A stretch of DNA of 64,000 bases from Paenibacillus glycanilyticus NBRC 16618 (GCF_004000805.1 NZ_BILY01000021.1:40608-104607); one strand, 5' to 3'. Numbered from the stretch's first letter, positions 22,822 through 32,726 are shown. Numbers and translations: made by a program. Notes: a model not told the origin generated them from the sequence alone.

Positions 22822-25800
22822 ATGAAATTGTTCATAAGCAAAAGTCATCAATCGCAAGGCAAACGACAATCTACCTCCGATCGCGAGACTCCCCGGGGAT
22901 CGAAACGCGCTTGGGGCAAAAAGTACGCTATCGCGGCAACCCTCGCGCTTTCCATGGTTTTCGCGGGAGTTATTCCATCCAATAACGCCTATGCGTTAAC
23001 TAAACTGACATCCGCAGGCGGAATAGATTGGGAGATTCACGATTCATTCGCGCCTAACCTGGACACAGGCAGCATCCGCAGAGCGAGCAACACGCCTATA
23101 CAGGGGTTTGGCAATATTTTCGTCCAGGTATCCACCTCGCCGTCGCCCCGGATGAACGGTCAATTAATGAGAGGCTTCGGGCTTGAATTCGACGGCAGCG
23201 ACACCTTCGACACTACGCAGTCCGTCAATCTTGGCGACGTCCTCATTACACGCGATGTTTACCTGAACAGCGCAAGCAATAGCGTTCGTTTCTTCGATAC
23301 CTTCACCAACACAACCAACGCTCCCGTAACCGTCAATGTATCCTTCGGCGGATCGCTCGGCTACGGCACCGGCCAAAATTACGGGGCCGTAAAAACGACC
23401 TCTAACGGCGACACAGCCATCGCAGCCGACGATTCATGGGCTTTAATAGGCACAAGCAGAGCTGCGGACCGCCCAATCGGCGTCATTCTTGGTTCCCCCG
23501 CTCCGTTTGAAGGAGCGCTGCAAGGCACCGGCGATCAACAGCAGAACCCTTTCACCACCCCGCTGGCAACCACCGGCAATGATGCGAATTTCTACGGCTT
23601 CATTCATAAGCTCACAATCGAACCCGGTCATACCAAATCGCTGGCCAGATACGTTCTTGCCGGAGAAACAGGCGAGGCTGGACTAACCCAAGCCGCGGAT
23701 TCGCTTGATCAAATGACGGAAAATCCCGATCTCACCCACTTATCCCCCGCGGAAGTATGTACGCTCAGCAACTGGGATCTGTCCAGTCTCCCTGGATTTG
23801 ATACTGCCGCTTGCGCGGATGTCACGCGTCTCGACATTCCGGCAGCTCCTGCTGCAGCTCCTACCGTAACGACCTCCAATTACGATGTCATTAACAAAAG
23901 CATTGAGCAAATGCAGTCCGATATGGAGAAAGGCATCACGACCTCCGAAGCGATCACAAGAGCTTATCTGGATCGTATTAACGCTTATGATCTCGGACAG
24001 CTCGGCTTCCACTCCTTCCTTCACGTCTCTGAAACGGCCATTCAACAGGCCAAGGCAGCGGATCAAGCTCGCAAAGAAGGCAAGACAGGCCAATTGCTTG
24101 GCATTCCGATTGCCGTCAAGGATATCTATGATACCAAGGATATGCCAACCACCGGCGGCTCCAAAGCGTTGGAAGGCTGGCAGCCTAAATCGGACGCTTA
24201 CCAGATTCAGAAGCTGAGAGAAGCAGGAGCCATCATCATCGGCAAAGCTAACACATCGGAGTTTGCCAACAGCGGCAGCTTTAGCGAAAGCGGCTGGATG
24301 CAAACCTGGAATGCGCTCTATCCATCCAAAACTTCGTTTGGTTCCAGCGGAGGCCCCGCAGTATCCGTCGCTGCAAGCTTTGCGGCAGCTGCCATGGGCA
24401 CGCAGACCGGCGTATCGCTGTACGCGCCATCTACGGGCGCCAGCCTGGCTGCCTTCCGCGGAACGGACGGCATGGCAAGCACGCGCGGCGTAATGCCGCT
24501 GACATGGGGGCAGGACTATGCCGGACCTATTGCCCGTACCGTCACCGACCTCTCTTATATCCTTAACGCAACAACCGGCACCGACCCGCAGGATATGCTG
24601 ACGCAAGAGGCAGATGCCAAAAAACCTAGCGACTGGACGAAAGCTCTAGACCGCAATGCCCTGCAAGGCAAGCGAATCGGCTATATTCCTGCTTCGTTCG
24701 TGTCCTCCTACGCCGACGACGGCACGGGACAAGCTGTCATGCAGCACTTCGAAGACCTGGTGGAAGCAGGAGCTACCATGGTGGAGATGAGCGCGCCTCC
24801 GGGAGGCGGCACAAGACCCGCGGGCAATGCCGGCTCCGAGGGCTGGGCACGCTACATTGAGCTTAACCCGGATTTCCCTTACGCCACGGGTGACGAGCTG
24901 CTCGCCTCGCCAAAGCTGCTGTTATACAATCAAGCAAGCTTACAGGTACGTCCGCGAATGACCGAAAGCCAAGTACAGGCGTACCTCGCTTACAGAACGA
25001 ACTACAAGAAGATTATCGCGGACTGGATGGATCAATACGATGTGGACAGCGTTGTGTATGCAGGCTTTATTAGCGATATGTATAACAACGACAGCGCCGC
25101 CGCTCAGCTAAGCTCAGACAGAGGCACCGGCGTACTTACCTCCAACGTTGGACTGCCGACGGTCGTAGTACCCGTGGGCAAGAACCCGAATGGCTATTCG
25201 ATTTCCATGCAGTTGGTCGGCAAAGCGTGGGATGACGCGAACGTTCTGGCCATGGGCTACGCCCTGGAGCAGCATACTTTAGCTCGCAGCGTAACCGCGT
25301 TCGCGCCAGCACTGAGCTATACGCCGCCAACAACACCTCCGACAACAACGCCGCCAACAACAACGCCTCCGGGCAATAATAACGGAACGCCTCCGGGAGG
25401 CAATGAAACGCCGGGCGAACTTCCTGTTTCGTTCGCCGACACAGAAGGACATTGGGCGAAGACAAGCATCGACTTCCTGGTCAAGAAGGGATTATTGGCC
25501 GGTTACCCGGACGGCACCTTCCGCCCGGACCTTGGGATTACGCGCGCAGAGGCCTTAAAGGTGCTGGCGATACAGCTTGGACTTCAATCGCAGGCAAGCA
25601 GCTTCTCGGACGTGCCTAGTACGCATTGGGCTGCCGGTTTCATTGGAGCCGCTCAGAAATCCGGACTCATGAACGGTTATGCCGACGGAAAATTCCGCCC
25701 GGACGATCAGCTTAACCGGGCAGAAATGGCCGCCCTCGTAGCTAGAGCCTTCCAGTTCAGCGGCAGCAGCAATACTGCCTTCCCTGATGTGCAAGCAGGC

Positions 25801-25938
25801 AATTGGGCGCATACCTATATAGAAGCCCTTATAGCCAACAAAATCGTTACCGGGTATGCCGACGGCACCTTCCGCCCCGACTCCGCAATAACCAGAGCGG
25901 AATTCGCAACCATGATTACCCGGGTTCTTCAAAGCTAA
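22822..25938 (+). CDS. Secreted amidase-signature enzyme with C-terminal SLH domains
   Basis: 1038 residues. A long basic N-terminus leads into a signal peptide (YAIAATLALSMVFAGVIP, then NNAYA). A beta-rich domain of unknown family follows (residues about 60-330), then an amidase-signature domain. The Ser-cisSer-Lys triad is recognisable: K433 in IPIAVKDIYD, S508/S509 in TSFGSSGGPA and S532 in GTQTGVSLYAPS. A Thr/Pro linker (PTTPPTTTPP) precedes three SLH domains (FADTEGHWAKTSIDFLVKKG, FSDVPSTHWAAGF, FPDVQAGNWAHTYIEALIAN). It should be wall-anchored and hydrolyse an external amide. The ATG at 22822 follows GGAAGGAG. Confidence 0.85.
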   Translation: MKLFISKSHQSQGKRQSTSDRETPRGSKRAWGKKYAIAATLALSMVFAGVIPSNNAYALTKLTSAGGIDWEIHDSFAPNLDTGSIRRASNTPIQGFGNIFVQVSTSPSPRMNGQLMRGFGLEFDGSDTFDTTQSVNLGDVLITRDVYLNSASNSVRFFDTFTNTTNAPVTVNVSFGGSLGYGTGQNYGAVKTTSNGDTAIAADDSWALIGTSRAADRPIGVILGSPAPFEGALQGTGDQQQNPFTTPLATTGNDANFYGFIHKLTIEPGHTKSLARYVLAGETGEAGLTQAADSLDQMTENPDLTHLSPAEVCTLSNWDLSSLPGFDTAACADVTRLDIPAAPAAAPTVTTSNYDVINKSIEQMQSDMEKGITTSEAITRAYLDRINAYDLGQLGFHSFLHVSETAIQQAKAADQARKEGKTGQLLGIPIAVKDIYDTKDMPTTGGSKALEGWQPKSDAYQIQKLREAGAIIIGKANTSEFANSGSFSESGWMQTWNALYPSKTSFGSSGGPAVSVAASFAAAAMGTQTGVSLYAPSTGASLAAFRGTDGMASTRGVMPLTWGQDYAGPIARTVTDLSYILNATTGTDPQDMLTQEADAKKPSDWTKALDRNALQGKRIGYIPASFVSSYADDGTGQAVMQHFEDLVEAGATMVEMSAPPGGGTRPAGNAGSEGWARYIELNPDFPYATGDELLASPKLLLYNQASLQVRPRMTESQVQAYLAYRTNYKKIIADWMDQYDVDSVVYAGFISDMYNNDSAAAQLSSDRGTGVLTSNVGLPTVVVPVGKNPNGYSISMQLVGKAWDDANVLAMGYALEQHTLARSVTAFAPALSYTPPTTPPTTTPPTTTPPGNNNGTPPGGNETPGELPVSFADTEGHWAKTSIDFLVKKGLLAGYPDGTFRPDLGITRAEALKVLAIQLGLQSQASSFSDVPSTHWAAGFIGAAQKSGLMNGYADGKFRPDDQLNRAEMAALVARAFQFSGSSNTAFPDVQAGNWAHTYIEALIANKIVTGYADGTFRPDSAITRAEFATMITRVLQS

Positions 25939-25946
25939 GAACACAG

Positions 25947-25985
25947 AAACGGACGGACGCCAGCAAGCGTCCGTCCGTTTCTTTA
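25947..25985 (+). terminator. Terminator of the amidase gene
   Basis: AAACGGACGGACGC / GCGTCCGTCCGTTT stem, 6-base loop, T-rich tail. It touches the end of the convergent AraC gene. Confidence 0.85.
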
Positions 25986-26897
25986 TTCTTTCTTTTCCTC
26001 GATTCGATACCATAATTCACAATACTCGTCCCCACCCTGATGCGTGCAGTACATCTCGAAGTTGCCTCCATCCATGATCGTGTACTTGGACGTTTGCAGC
26101 CATTCGGAGAATATACGGTTTTTAAGCGAACGCAAATCGTAATTCCCGCTCCCGTTTCCATCATTTAATGTGGAGAATACCGCCCAAGTAGATGCCGGAA
26201 CATCAATGACCGTATACCCCTCTATCCTGCTTCCAGCCGATTTATAACATCCGATTAAATAAGGAAAAGTGGTATTGCTTGTGACCCTGTAGGAATCAAA
26301 TGCAAAGACCTCTCCAAGCTCCGTGCTGAAATGGCCTTCAGCCCGCCAATCTCCGGCTAAGGAATGAAACAGCCGGTCAAACTCGCCATTCTTTGAAATG
26401 TTTTGCCAGACTTCCGGGATCGTTATCCCGTCTTGATTCGCAATATTGTCCATGCCGTATATATCTTCCAGCCCAAACACTTGAAAAGCTTTCCGTTCCT
26501 CAATTCGATAATTCATCTCGGCAGCTCCCTTGAGAATAATTTGAAAGGAGAGACGAGGGTATGCTTTCAATGGTCTACCCGCCTGCCGGGCCGCAGTAGG
26601 CGTCAGTCCGTGCAGATTCTGAAATGCCCGAGAGAATGATTCAGGCGTTTCATAGCCGTATTTCAAGGCGATATCCGTTACTTTGTTCTTCCTGTCCTGC
26701 AAGTCAAAAGCTGCAAGCGTCAGCCGTCTTCGCCTTATATATTCGGATAAAGGCATCTCAAGCACAAACGAAAACATACGCTGAAATTGATAGACGGAGC
26801 ATAAGGCAATTCTAGCTATCTGTTCGTAATTGATCTCGTGCTCCAGGTTATCTTCAATGTATTCAATAGCCAGATTCATGCGCTGAAGCCAATCCAT
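25983..26897 (-). CDS. AraC-type regulator with GyrI-like effector domain
   Basis: 304 residues in the Rob/SoxS-like order. An N-terminal double HTH (INYEQIARIALCSVYQFQRM, then VTDIALKYGYETPESFSRAF) is followed by a C-terminal GyrI/AraC_E_bind domain (MNYRIEERKAFQVFGLED to CELWYRIEEKKE). The effector domain usually binds hydrophobic or cationic compounds. The ATG at 26897 is preceded by AGGAGGGATCGAG and was preferred over an upstream start. No target gene is obvious nearby. Confidence 0.82.
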   Translation of the reverse strand: MDWLQRMNLAIEYIEDNLEHEINYEQIARIALCSVYQFQRMFSFVLEMPLSEYIRRRRLTLAAFDLQDRKNKVTDIALKYGYETPESFSRAFQNLHGLTPTAARQAGRPLKAYPRLSFQIILKGAAEMNYRIEERKAFQVFGLEDIYGMDNIANQDGITIPEVWQNISKNGEFDRLFHSLAGDWRAEGHFSTELGEVFAFDSYRVTSNTTFPYLIGCYKSAGSRIEGYTVIDVPASTWAVFSTLNDGNGSGNYDLRSLKNRIFSEWLQTSKYTIMDGGNFEMYCTHQGGDEYCELWYRIEEKKE

Positions 26898-26990
26898 CTC
26901 GATCCCTCCTTTCGTAAGGAGCATAACACCGCGATGTTCAAGCAGCCTGACAATTCATGCAATAAAATGACAGATTGTCCTTTTTAACCA

Positions 26991-27878
26991 TCAGACTGAA
27001 TCCTCTTTAATATAAGTATCGAACCGGCGCTCTCTCTCCATGAGGGTAATGATTCTGGCGCCGCGCTTCAAATCGCCGTAAGTGTTATAGCCGGTAGCGC
27101 GTCCATATGCAAGCGTGATGCCATGAAGCGTGCCGATATAATCATTATTATGATCATGCCCCGCAAATACCCCCATCACATCTCCTCTTTCCAACAGGGC
27201 GGAGAACAAGCCGCTGTTGACCTTGGAGCAGCACACTTGCTCTCCTTTTGTACCTTCTGCCCCGCCGGATTCCCATACTTCGTTGTATTCGGGAAGAGGG
27301 ATATGAAGGAAGGCAAGGCCAGGCAGCACGGCGTTATTTTTCTCGGCAAGCTGGCGGGACTGTTCTCTGTACCATTGAACCTGACCAGGCTGGATCCATG
27401 CGTATCCGCCGATGCTTTCATGCGCATATTCGCCAGAATCCATAAAATACAGAACGGCGGCATCGCTGCCCGACGAAGAGCTTTTGACCGTTGCCGTATA
27501 ATTGCCTATGCCGCCAATGTCCTCCGGACCGGCCTCGCTAATGCAATTGCCGAATTCGGATAAAATCTTTTGCAGCTCCGGTTTCTTCACATTTCTTTCC
27601 GCATCGTGATTGCCGTAAATAACGGCGAACGGAATACCGGATTGGTCGGCGATTTGCACCGTTTTCCGGAATCCCCCTCTTAGATCGCCTGTTTCATTGT
27701 CGGCATAAATAACGTCTCCCGTGAAAACAATCAGATCCGGCTTCTCGGATTCGATCAAGTTTTTGATTAAAGCCAGCGAGCGGACATCCGCTTCCCCTAG
27801 ACCGTCATACACGTGAATATCCGTAAACTGAATAATTTTAAAAGTTCCGTCCTCGCGAAATGCCAATTGCCTTCCCAT
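26991..27878 (-). CDS. Metallophosphoesterase (DCR2-like)
   Basis: 295 residues, no signal peptide. The calcineurin-like blocks are complete: QFTDIHVYDG, VFTGDVIYAD, IYGNHDAE, LAFLHIPLPEY and VFAGHDHNND. The N-terminal FREDGTFKIIQFTDIH is typical of the DCR2/phosphatase subfamily. It probably hydrolyses a phosphate ester in the cytoplasm; substrate unknown. Not closely related to the phosphoesterase at 13182. Confidence 0.8.
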   Translation of the reverse strand: MGRQLAFREDGTFKIIQFTDIHVYDGLGEADVRSLALIKNLIESEKPDLIVFTGDVIYADNETGDLRGGFRKTVQIADQSGIPFAVIYGNHDAERNVKKPELQKILSEFGNCISEAGPEDIGGIGNYTATVKSSSSGSDAAVLYFMDSGEYAHESIGGYAWIQPGQVQWYREQSRQLAEKNNAVLPGLAFLHIPLPEYNEVWESGGAEGTKGEQVCCSKVNSGLFSALLERGDVMGVFAGHDHNNDYIGTLHGITLAYGRATGYNTYGDLKRGARIITLMERERRFDTYIKEDSV

Positions 27879-27989
27879 CGCATAAGCCTCCTAATGAAGA
27901 TATTGTTCTTCCCTCTTATTACTTATCCATCAACCCATAATATTCCTTGAAAAATAATGCTCTGCTCCAGCATTAATTCAGCAACCACC

Positions 27990-28964
27990 CTAATGTTTAG
28001 CGGCCTTAATAACCGCTTCCGCGAATCTCAATTGCTGCTTTAGATCCGCATTGCTATTAAGCCAGTACATCAATTCCCCGTCGCCAACCGGCTCAAGCCA
28101 GGTTAGATAAGGCGCATCTTGACCATTGGTATGGTAGATTGGTATACCTGAAACCTCGTGAATGCGTTCAGCCGAAGGGTTCTTATCGAAGACGGTCACC
28201 GATGTAAATTCACCATAAGTGCCGCTAAGCCTAAACGTTGAATCCCCTTTCCGATAAGTCAGACTAAGGACGGCATCTTCCATGTATGCCTGGTCGTCCG
28301 GTTTGAGTTTATAGTACGCATACGGATAACCCGATCCGGACTCGCTGGCCTCCACCCACTTTTCGGGTTCTAAAACATTCGGGTGACCAAGGTAAGGAGA
28401 CAATTCCACCTCTGTAAGCTTGGCATCCGCTACCTGATCGCCAAGCTTCTTCAGCTCATTTAAATGGCCGACCAACCGGGTGGGGATATCTTCCGTAGAT
28501 GAATAGCTGAAGCCTTGAAACACCGGATAATAACTCTCCGGCTCTTCATGTCTCTTTACGGCGTCGATATCGTCTTGGCCCATTATAATGATCGCGGCCT
28601 CCCCTTGCTGCAATTGATTATTAACCGTTCTCTTAATCCGGTCTAGAAGCTCAACCTGCTCCGCATGAATGGGCTCCGGCGATTGGACCTGCATGATTTC
28701 GCGTCCGGCATCGTCTTTTATCGTAAGTACGCCTGCCGTTATCGCATAAGTAAATCCGCATAGCAGCGTCACGGTTAGCACGATCAGCGCAATACCGATT
28801 GCCATCCGCTTAGGCTTATAAGCCTTATAACTTGAACCCCCCGCAGAATCAAGTTCAATCCGTTGCATAATCCGCTCGGAGAAATCCACAGGTGCAGGAG
28901 CGCCGCGCTCGGCGTCCCGTTTGAAATGCTCCAGCGGTTCAAAGCCCGGGGAATAATCGCTCAT
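27990..28964 (-). CDS. Membrane-anchored anti-sigma factor-like protein
   Basis: 324 residues. A short cytoplasmic N-terminus is followed by one membrane helix (AIGIALIVLTVTLLCGFTYA, residues about 52-72) and an extracytoplasmic domain of about 245 residues with no enzyme motif. It overlaps the upstream ECF sigma gene by 26 bp, the usual sign of a coupled sigma/anti-sigma pair. The outer domain, with YTDD-like acidic stretches and paired strands, would be the sensor. The signal is unknown. Confidence 0.7.
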   Translation of the reverse strand: MSDYSPGFEPLEHFKRDAERGAPAPVDFSERIMQRIELDSAGGSSYKAYKPKRMAIGIALIVLTVTLLCGFTYAITAGVLTIKDDAGREIMQVQSPEPIHAEQVELLDRIKRTVNNQLQQGEAAIIIMGQDDIDAVKRHEEPESYYPVFQGFSYSSTEDIPTRLVGHLNELKKLGDQVADAKLTEVELSPYLGHPNVLEPEKWVEASESGSGYPYAYYKLKPDDQAYMEDAVLSLTYRKGDSTFRLSGTYGEFTSVTVFDKNPSAERIHEVSGIPIYHTNGQDAPYLTWLEPVGDGELMYWLNSNADLKQQLRFAEAVIKAAKH

Positions 28965-29514
28965 CGAGTTTTTCCTCCCTCATTTGCTTTCTAAGTTTCT
29001 TTCGGATGCGCTCGAACTTCTTGCGCAAAGCTATGGCTTTGCTTCCCGTAAGCTCCGCAATTTCGGCGAAGCTGCGCTCCTCCAGCGTTCGGAGAATAAC
29101 CAGCTGCCGCTCCTCCGGGGACAGTCCGATTAATAGGCCGTCGGCCGACTCGTCGGAACTAGCCGTGGGAGCCGTTAACCATTGTAGCTGAATAAGAGAC
29201 AACAACCGATGCTGCCCCTTATGCTTCTTGAGCGCGTTAAGGCAAAGCCGGTAAGCGATCTTGTATAGCCAAGCGGAGAAAGAGACGGTCTGCCGGTATT
29301 TCCCAATTTCGCGATAGGCTCTAAGAAATACTTCCTGTACGATATCCTCGGATTCCGCCCGGTCGCCTATCATGTGGTAGCAATAAAGATGAAGCCTTCT
29401 CTGAAAATGCAGCACAATCGCGCGATACGGTTCGACTTGTCCGGCTTGCACAGCTTTGACGAGTTTCTCAATTCGATCCGCGCTAAGCGGCTCCATAGAT
29501 TCGTTAACGTCCAT
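28939..29514 (-). CDS. ECF RNA polymerase sigma factor
   Basis: 191 residues. Region 2 (YCYHMIGDRAESEDIVQEVF, then LRAYREIGKYR and FSAWLYKIAYRLCLNALKK) and region 4 (LSPEERQLVILRTLEERSFA, then EIAELTGSKAIALRKKFERI) are complete. The ATG at 29514 follows AAAGGAGTTCAT. The overlapping downstream gene is its presumed membrane anti-sigma factor. The regulon is not visible. The pair is separate from the ECF42 gene at 31496. Confidence 0.83.
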   Translation of the reverse strand: MDVNESMEPLSADRIEKLVKAVQAGQVEPYRAIVLHFQRRLHLYCYHMIGDRAESEDIVQEVFLRAYREIGKYRQTVSFSAWLYKIAYRLCLNALKKHKGQHRLLSLIQLQWLTAPTASSDESADGLLIGLSPEERQLVILRTLEERSFAEIAELTGSKAIALRKKFERIRKKLRKQMREEKLDERLFPGL

Positions 29515-29673
29515 ATGAACTCCTTTCCCGGTTCGGGGCCCCGATGCCTTTATAACAACCCCAAATCCAAGAATGTGACCGCACACTCTATTTTTTTATG
29601 TAAAATATTAACTAAATTAATCTTAACTATAATTCTTACAAGGACTGATGAAACCCTTGTTTCATTCGCAGCG

Positions 29674-29715
29674 CAAAAAAAACATCGCCGGAGCCTTTGG
29701 CTGCACAGCGATGTT
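29674..29715 (-). terminator. Terminator of the phytanoyl-CoA dioxygenase gene
   Basis: AACATCGC / GCGATGTT stem with a 19-base loop; on the minus strand it is followed by a run of T residues. Confidence 0.65.
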
Positions 29716-29730
29716 TTTATCAGATGCTTT

Positions 29731-30558
29731 CTATTTGAAGTGGCCGCGCGGCTTCTTGCCGCTCCACCGTTCGTCAACCTTTTCCAAGCTCGACTGGTAC
29801 CGCGTATCCACGCTGAGCCGATATTGGTTCGTCGTATTGGCTAGCGAGCAGTGCATGAGGAACATGCCAAAAATCAATACGTCCCCCGCGCGATACTCGG
29901 CCGTAGCCCATTTGCCTCCAAATTTCTCCGTAATGACTAGCGGATCATCCGTATAATGCCCGATACCGGGATCGCGGTCCGAATCCTTGGAGCCGTAAGA
30001 CTTCTTCAGCTCCTCAAAATGATGGGAATCCAGGCAAATCGCCAGACCTCCCATGGCATAATCGATATCGCCAAGAGGCGACCATACGGTGTAGAGGTTA
30101 TGCGTGCCGCGCCCCATATACACAATATCGTAATGCGCACCGGTAAAATCTCCTTGTCCAACGGCGCGAAGCCACTTGTAATGGTACGTCAGCGATCGTT
30201 CCCCCAGCAGCTCATCGAAGAAGCTCATTATATGCTCGCCATTCAGCACGCTGAGCAGTTCCGGCAAATCCTCGTTAGTGCCTCCCATGAAAATAGTTTT
30301 GCTGCCGTCGGCCATTACGCCTTCCTCCAGCAGCGTATCCCGGTCCAGCTTGCCCATCTTATCCATTTTCTTCAGGATGGCATGGCGCGCCTTCAACACT
30401 TGCTCTCGATTATGGAAGTCCCGAAGCAGCAAATAACCGTCCTCCGCAAGCCGCTCTCTTAAGGCGTCAGCATCATGCAATAGCTCATTCGAATCTCTCA
30501 GTTCCGTTAAATGAGGTCCTCCAAGCTCTAGCTCCCGGCTTCCTACTTTTAGCAGCAT
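29731..30558 (-). CDS. Phytanoyl-CoA dioxygenase (PhyH) family protein
   Basis: 275-residue Fe(II)/2-oxoglutarate oxygenase. The metal triad is visible: H142 and D144 in TGAHYDIVY and H236 in FLMHCSLANTT, with R247 (YRLSVDTRY) placed to bind 2-oxoglutarate. An EDGYLLLRDF motif near residue 40 is typical of the family. Such proteins hydroxylate diverse small molecules. It is divergent from an AraC regulator, which suggests substrate-induced expression. Substrate unknown. Confidence 0.8.
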   Translation of the reverse strand: MLLKVGSRELELGGPHLTELRDSNELLHDADALRERLAEDGYLLLRDFHNREQVLKARHAILKKMDKMGKLDRDTLLEEGVMADGSKTIFMGGTNEDLPELLSVLNGEHIMSFFDELLGERSLTYHYKWLRAVGQGDFTGAHYDIVYMGRGTHNLYTVWSPLGDIDYAMGGLAICLDSHHFEELKKSYGSKDSDRDPGIGHYTDDPLVITEKFGGKWATAEYRAGDVLIFGMFLMHCSLANTTNQYRLSVDTRYQSSLEKVDERWSGKKPRGHFK

Positions 30559-30680
30559 CCACCAACCACTCCTTAATCGGATAGTAGCTTCATTGTAAAG
30601 CCGGACCCTCTATCTATACCATGGAGGTCATTAGCAAAAACATGTATAATCGTACTAAAATTCCGAAAGGAAGGCTTGCC

Positions 30681-31499
30681 ATGTCCTTTATGAATATCCC
30701 CTACGAGCTTGAAGAGCATCCGCTTCCGCCGCCCTGCAAGTTTCGGTTAATATGGAAGGTACAAGCGGATAACGCTTATCAGGTCACCAAGCCAGCCGGC
30801 TTCTCTTCCCCCGGCTTATTCGCAACCTGGGAAGGCAAAGGCGTAATAACGCTGGGAAGCGAGCAGCATGAGCTGGATGCCGGAACCTATATAATCGTAC
30901 CGCCGGATATCCCGACCGCATACCGATGTCTCAATGGGAATTGGAAGTTTTATTTTCTGGAATTTGATTCGCTGGACATGGCCTTAGGATTAAACCTTCC
31001 TGTAGGCATTCCCGTATCCACCGCCAAAATGGCGGAAGCCGCCCGAATGAACGAGCGGCTGATTAACAATCTCATTATGAAGCCTGCCGGCTATGCTTAC
31101 GACTCCCATCTGGCCATGCAGGAGCTTCTGCTGCTATTCGCCAGGGAACGGAATGCCGACCGCTCCGGCAGGCATCCCGAATTAGACGATATTTTGTACC
31201 GCATGCACCAAACGATTGGACAGCCCTTCCCGACCGAGGAATGGATTCGGCAAAGCGGTTTGTCGCGCACTGCCTTCTTCACCCGCTTCCGCGAGAGAAC
31301 GGGTATGTCCCCCAACCAATATATGCAGGAGCTGAAGCTGGCCGCGGCCAAGACATCGCTCGAGACAACCCAAGCATCGGTGAAGGAAATTGCCGCCGCC
31401 TTGCAGTTCTATGATGAATTTCATTTCTCCAAGCTGTTTAAGAAAAGATACGGCCTGTCTCCCCGGGCTTACCGGCAGGGTGCATCGTTTGCAGATTAA
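30681..31499 (+). CDS. AraC family transcriptional regulator
   Basis: 272 residues. N-terminal cupin (GVITLGSEQHELDAGTYIIV, then PPDIPTAYR) and C-terminal double HTH (SLSRTAFFTRFRE region, VKEIAAALQFYDEFHFSKLF, then KKRYGLSPRAYRQ). The ATG at 30681 follows GAAAGGAAGG and begins the conserved MSFMNIPYELEEHPLPPPC. It is divergent from the PhyH gene, its probable target. Its end overlaps the convergent ECF42 sigma gene by 4 bp. Confidence 0.82.
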   Translation: MSFMNIPYELEEHPLPPPCKFRLIWKVQADNAYQVTKPAGFSSPGLFATWEGKGVITLGSEQHELDAGTYIIVPPDIPTAYRCLNGNWKFYFLEFDSLDMALGLNLPVGIPVSTAKMAEAARMNERLINNLIMKPAGYAYDSHLAMQELLLLFARERNADRSGRHPELDDILYRMHQTIGQPFPTEEWIRQSGLSRTAFFTRFRERTGMSPNQYMQELKLAAAKTSLETTQASVKEIAAALQFYDEFHFSKLFKKRYGLSPRAYRQGASFAD

Positions 31500-32716
31500 C
31501 AGATCTCTATTGCGCGTTGATGCAGGAACTGTTTTACGGAACGGTCCTCGCAAAGGCCAATCGCGCGGCTGTAAGCTGTCCGTGCTTCCTCAAGATTCTC
31601 CGTTAACCTGAGCAAATGGGCGGACAGCGCCCAATAAGGCTGGTAGCTGTCCCTGTTCGCTTGAGGTATCGCTTCTAGAAGAGCCAAGCCTTCCTTTGGA
31701 CCGTATGCCTCCGCGACAGCAGCCGCGCGTCCTACCAGAATCCCGAGAGTTGGGCTCAGTTGGCTTAACCCCTCATATAGCAAGGCAATTTCCTTCCATT
31801 CCGTACGTCCGGTCCTTGCCCGCTGGGCATGAACGGACTGAATGGCGGCCATCAGCTGAAATCGTCCGATTCGGCCGGATCGCGCGGCTTTATGCAGACA
31901 ATTTTCTGCCTCCGTTATCAACGGGGCGGACCAGCGCGATGTATCCTGCTCGCTTAGCGGAATATATCTCCCCGCATCGTCGCGGCGGGCTCTTTGCCGT
32001 GCTTCGCAATGCAGCATAAGCGCAAGAAGCCCCTGCGTTTCGGGTTCATCCGGCATATAAGCGGCAAGGAGTCTTCCCAAATAAATGGCCTCATCCACTA
32101 ACCCTCTGCGTCTCGAATCGACTCCCGCAAGATCATCCCAACCGCTGCCATACGCCGCATAGATGGCATCCAGCACGGCATCCAAGCGTTGAGGCAATTC
32201 TTCAACGTCAGGCATGGTGAAGGTCAGACGGTCGCTTCGAATTTTTGCCTTGGCGCGCGTAAGCCGCTGTCCCATCGTGGAGGGCTTCACTACGAATGCG
32301 GACGCAATGCGGGATGCGTCGATGCCAAGCACGAGCTGCAGCATTAACGGCGTGTGAATCGACGGATCGATCTCGGGATGCGAGCACAAGAACAGCATTT
32401 TCAGCCGGTCATCAGGAAAGGCTGCGGAATCCATATGCTCCGCTTCCTCCGACATGGCGATCAGAGCCGAATAGGCTTTTTCGGAAACGCGCTCACGACG
32501 GAGGCGGTCCATAAGACGCCGCTTAGCCACCATAAGCAGCCAAGCCTCCGGTTTGTCCGGAATCCCCTTCTTCGGCCACGATTCCAGAGCGGTGACGAGG
32601 GCATCCGCAAGCGCATCTTCAACCGCCTCCAGATCACGCCAGTTTGCGGCTAGATAGGAAAGGATGCGGCCATAAGAATCGCGAACGGTATTTTCGATTG
32701 TCCGATAAGTATCCAT
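31496..32716 (-). CDS. ECF42-type sigma factor with C-terminal helical extension
   Basis: 406 residues. Sigma regions 2 and 4 occupy the first ~190 residues (LEAVEDALADALVTALESWP, KPEAWLLMVAKRRLMDRLRR, then MLQLVLGIDASRIASAFVV and MGQRLTRAKAKIR). A long C-terminal TPR-like extension follows (DAVLDAIYAAYGSGWDD, LLALMLHCEARQRAR). This matches the ECF42 group, which has no anti-sigma factor and is encoded next to a DGPF/YCII protein, exactly as here. The extension is thought to control activity. Confidence 0.85.
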   Translation of the reverse strand: MDTYRTIENTVRDSYGRILSYLAANWRDLEAVEDALADALVTALESWPKKGIPDKPEAWLLMVAKRRLMDRLRRERVSEKAYSALIAMSEEAEHMDSAAFPDDRLKMLFLCSHPEIDPSIHTPLMLQLVLGIDASRIASAFVVKPSTMGQRLTRAKAKIRSDRLTFTMPDVEELPQRLDAVLDAIYAAYGSGWDDLAGVDSRRRGLVDEAIYLGRLLAAYMPDEPETQGLLALMLHCEARQRARRDDAGRYIPLSEQDTSRWSAPLITEAENCLHKAARSGRIGRFQLMAAIQSVHAQRARTGRTEWKEIALLYEGLSQLSPTLGILVGRAAAVAEAYGPKEGLALLEAIPQANRDSYQPYWALSAHLLRLTENLEEARTAYSRAIGLCEDRSVKQFLHQRAIEIC

Positions 32717-32726
32717 CTCGCTCCTG

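Noticed and set aside
23740..24606. A 288-codon open frame antisense to the amidase gene
   Set aside because: No ribosome site, low-complexity Cys/Arg-rich product typical of antisense translation of a GC-rich gene; the plus-strand amidase is unambiguous.
29649..29664. Inverted repeat TGAAACCCTTGTTTCA between the ECF sigma gene and the PhyH terminator
   Set aside because: Could be an operator or ECF -35-like element but lacks a matching -10 and lies far (135 bp) from the sigma start.
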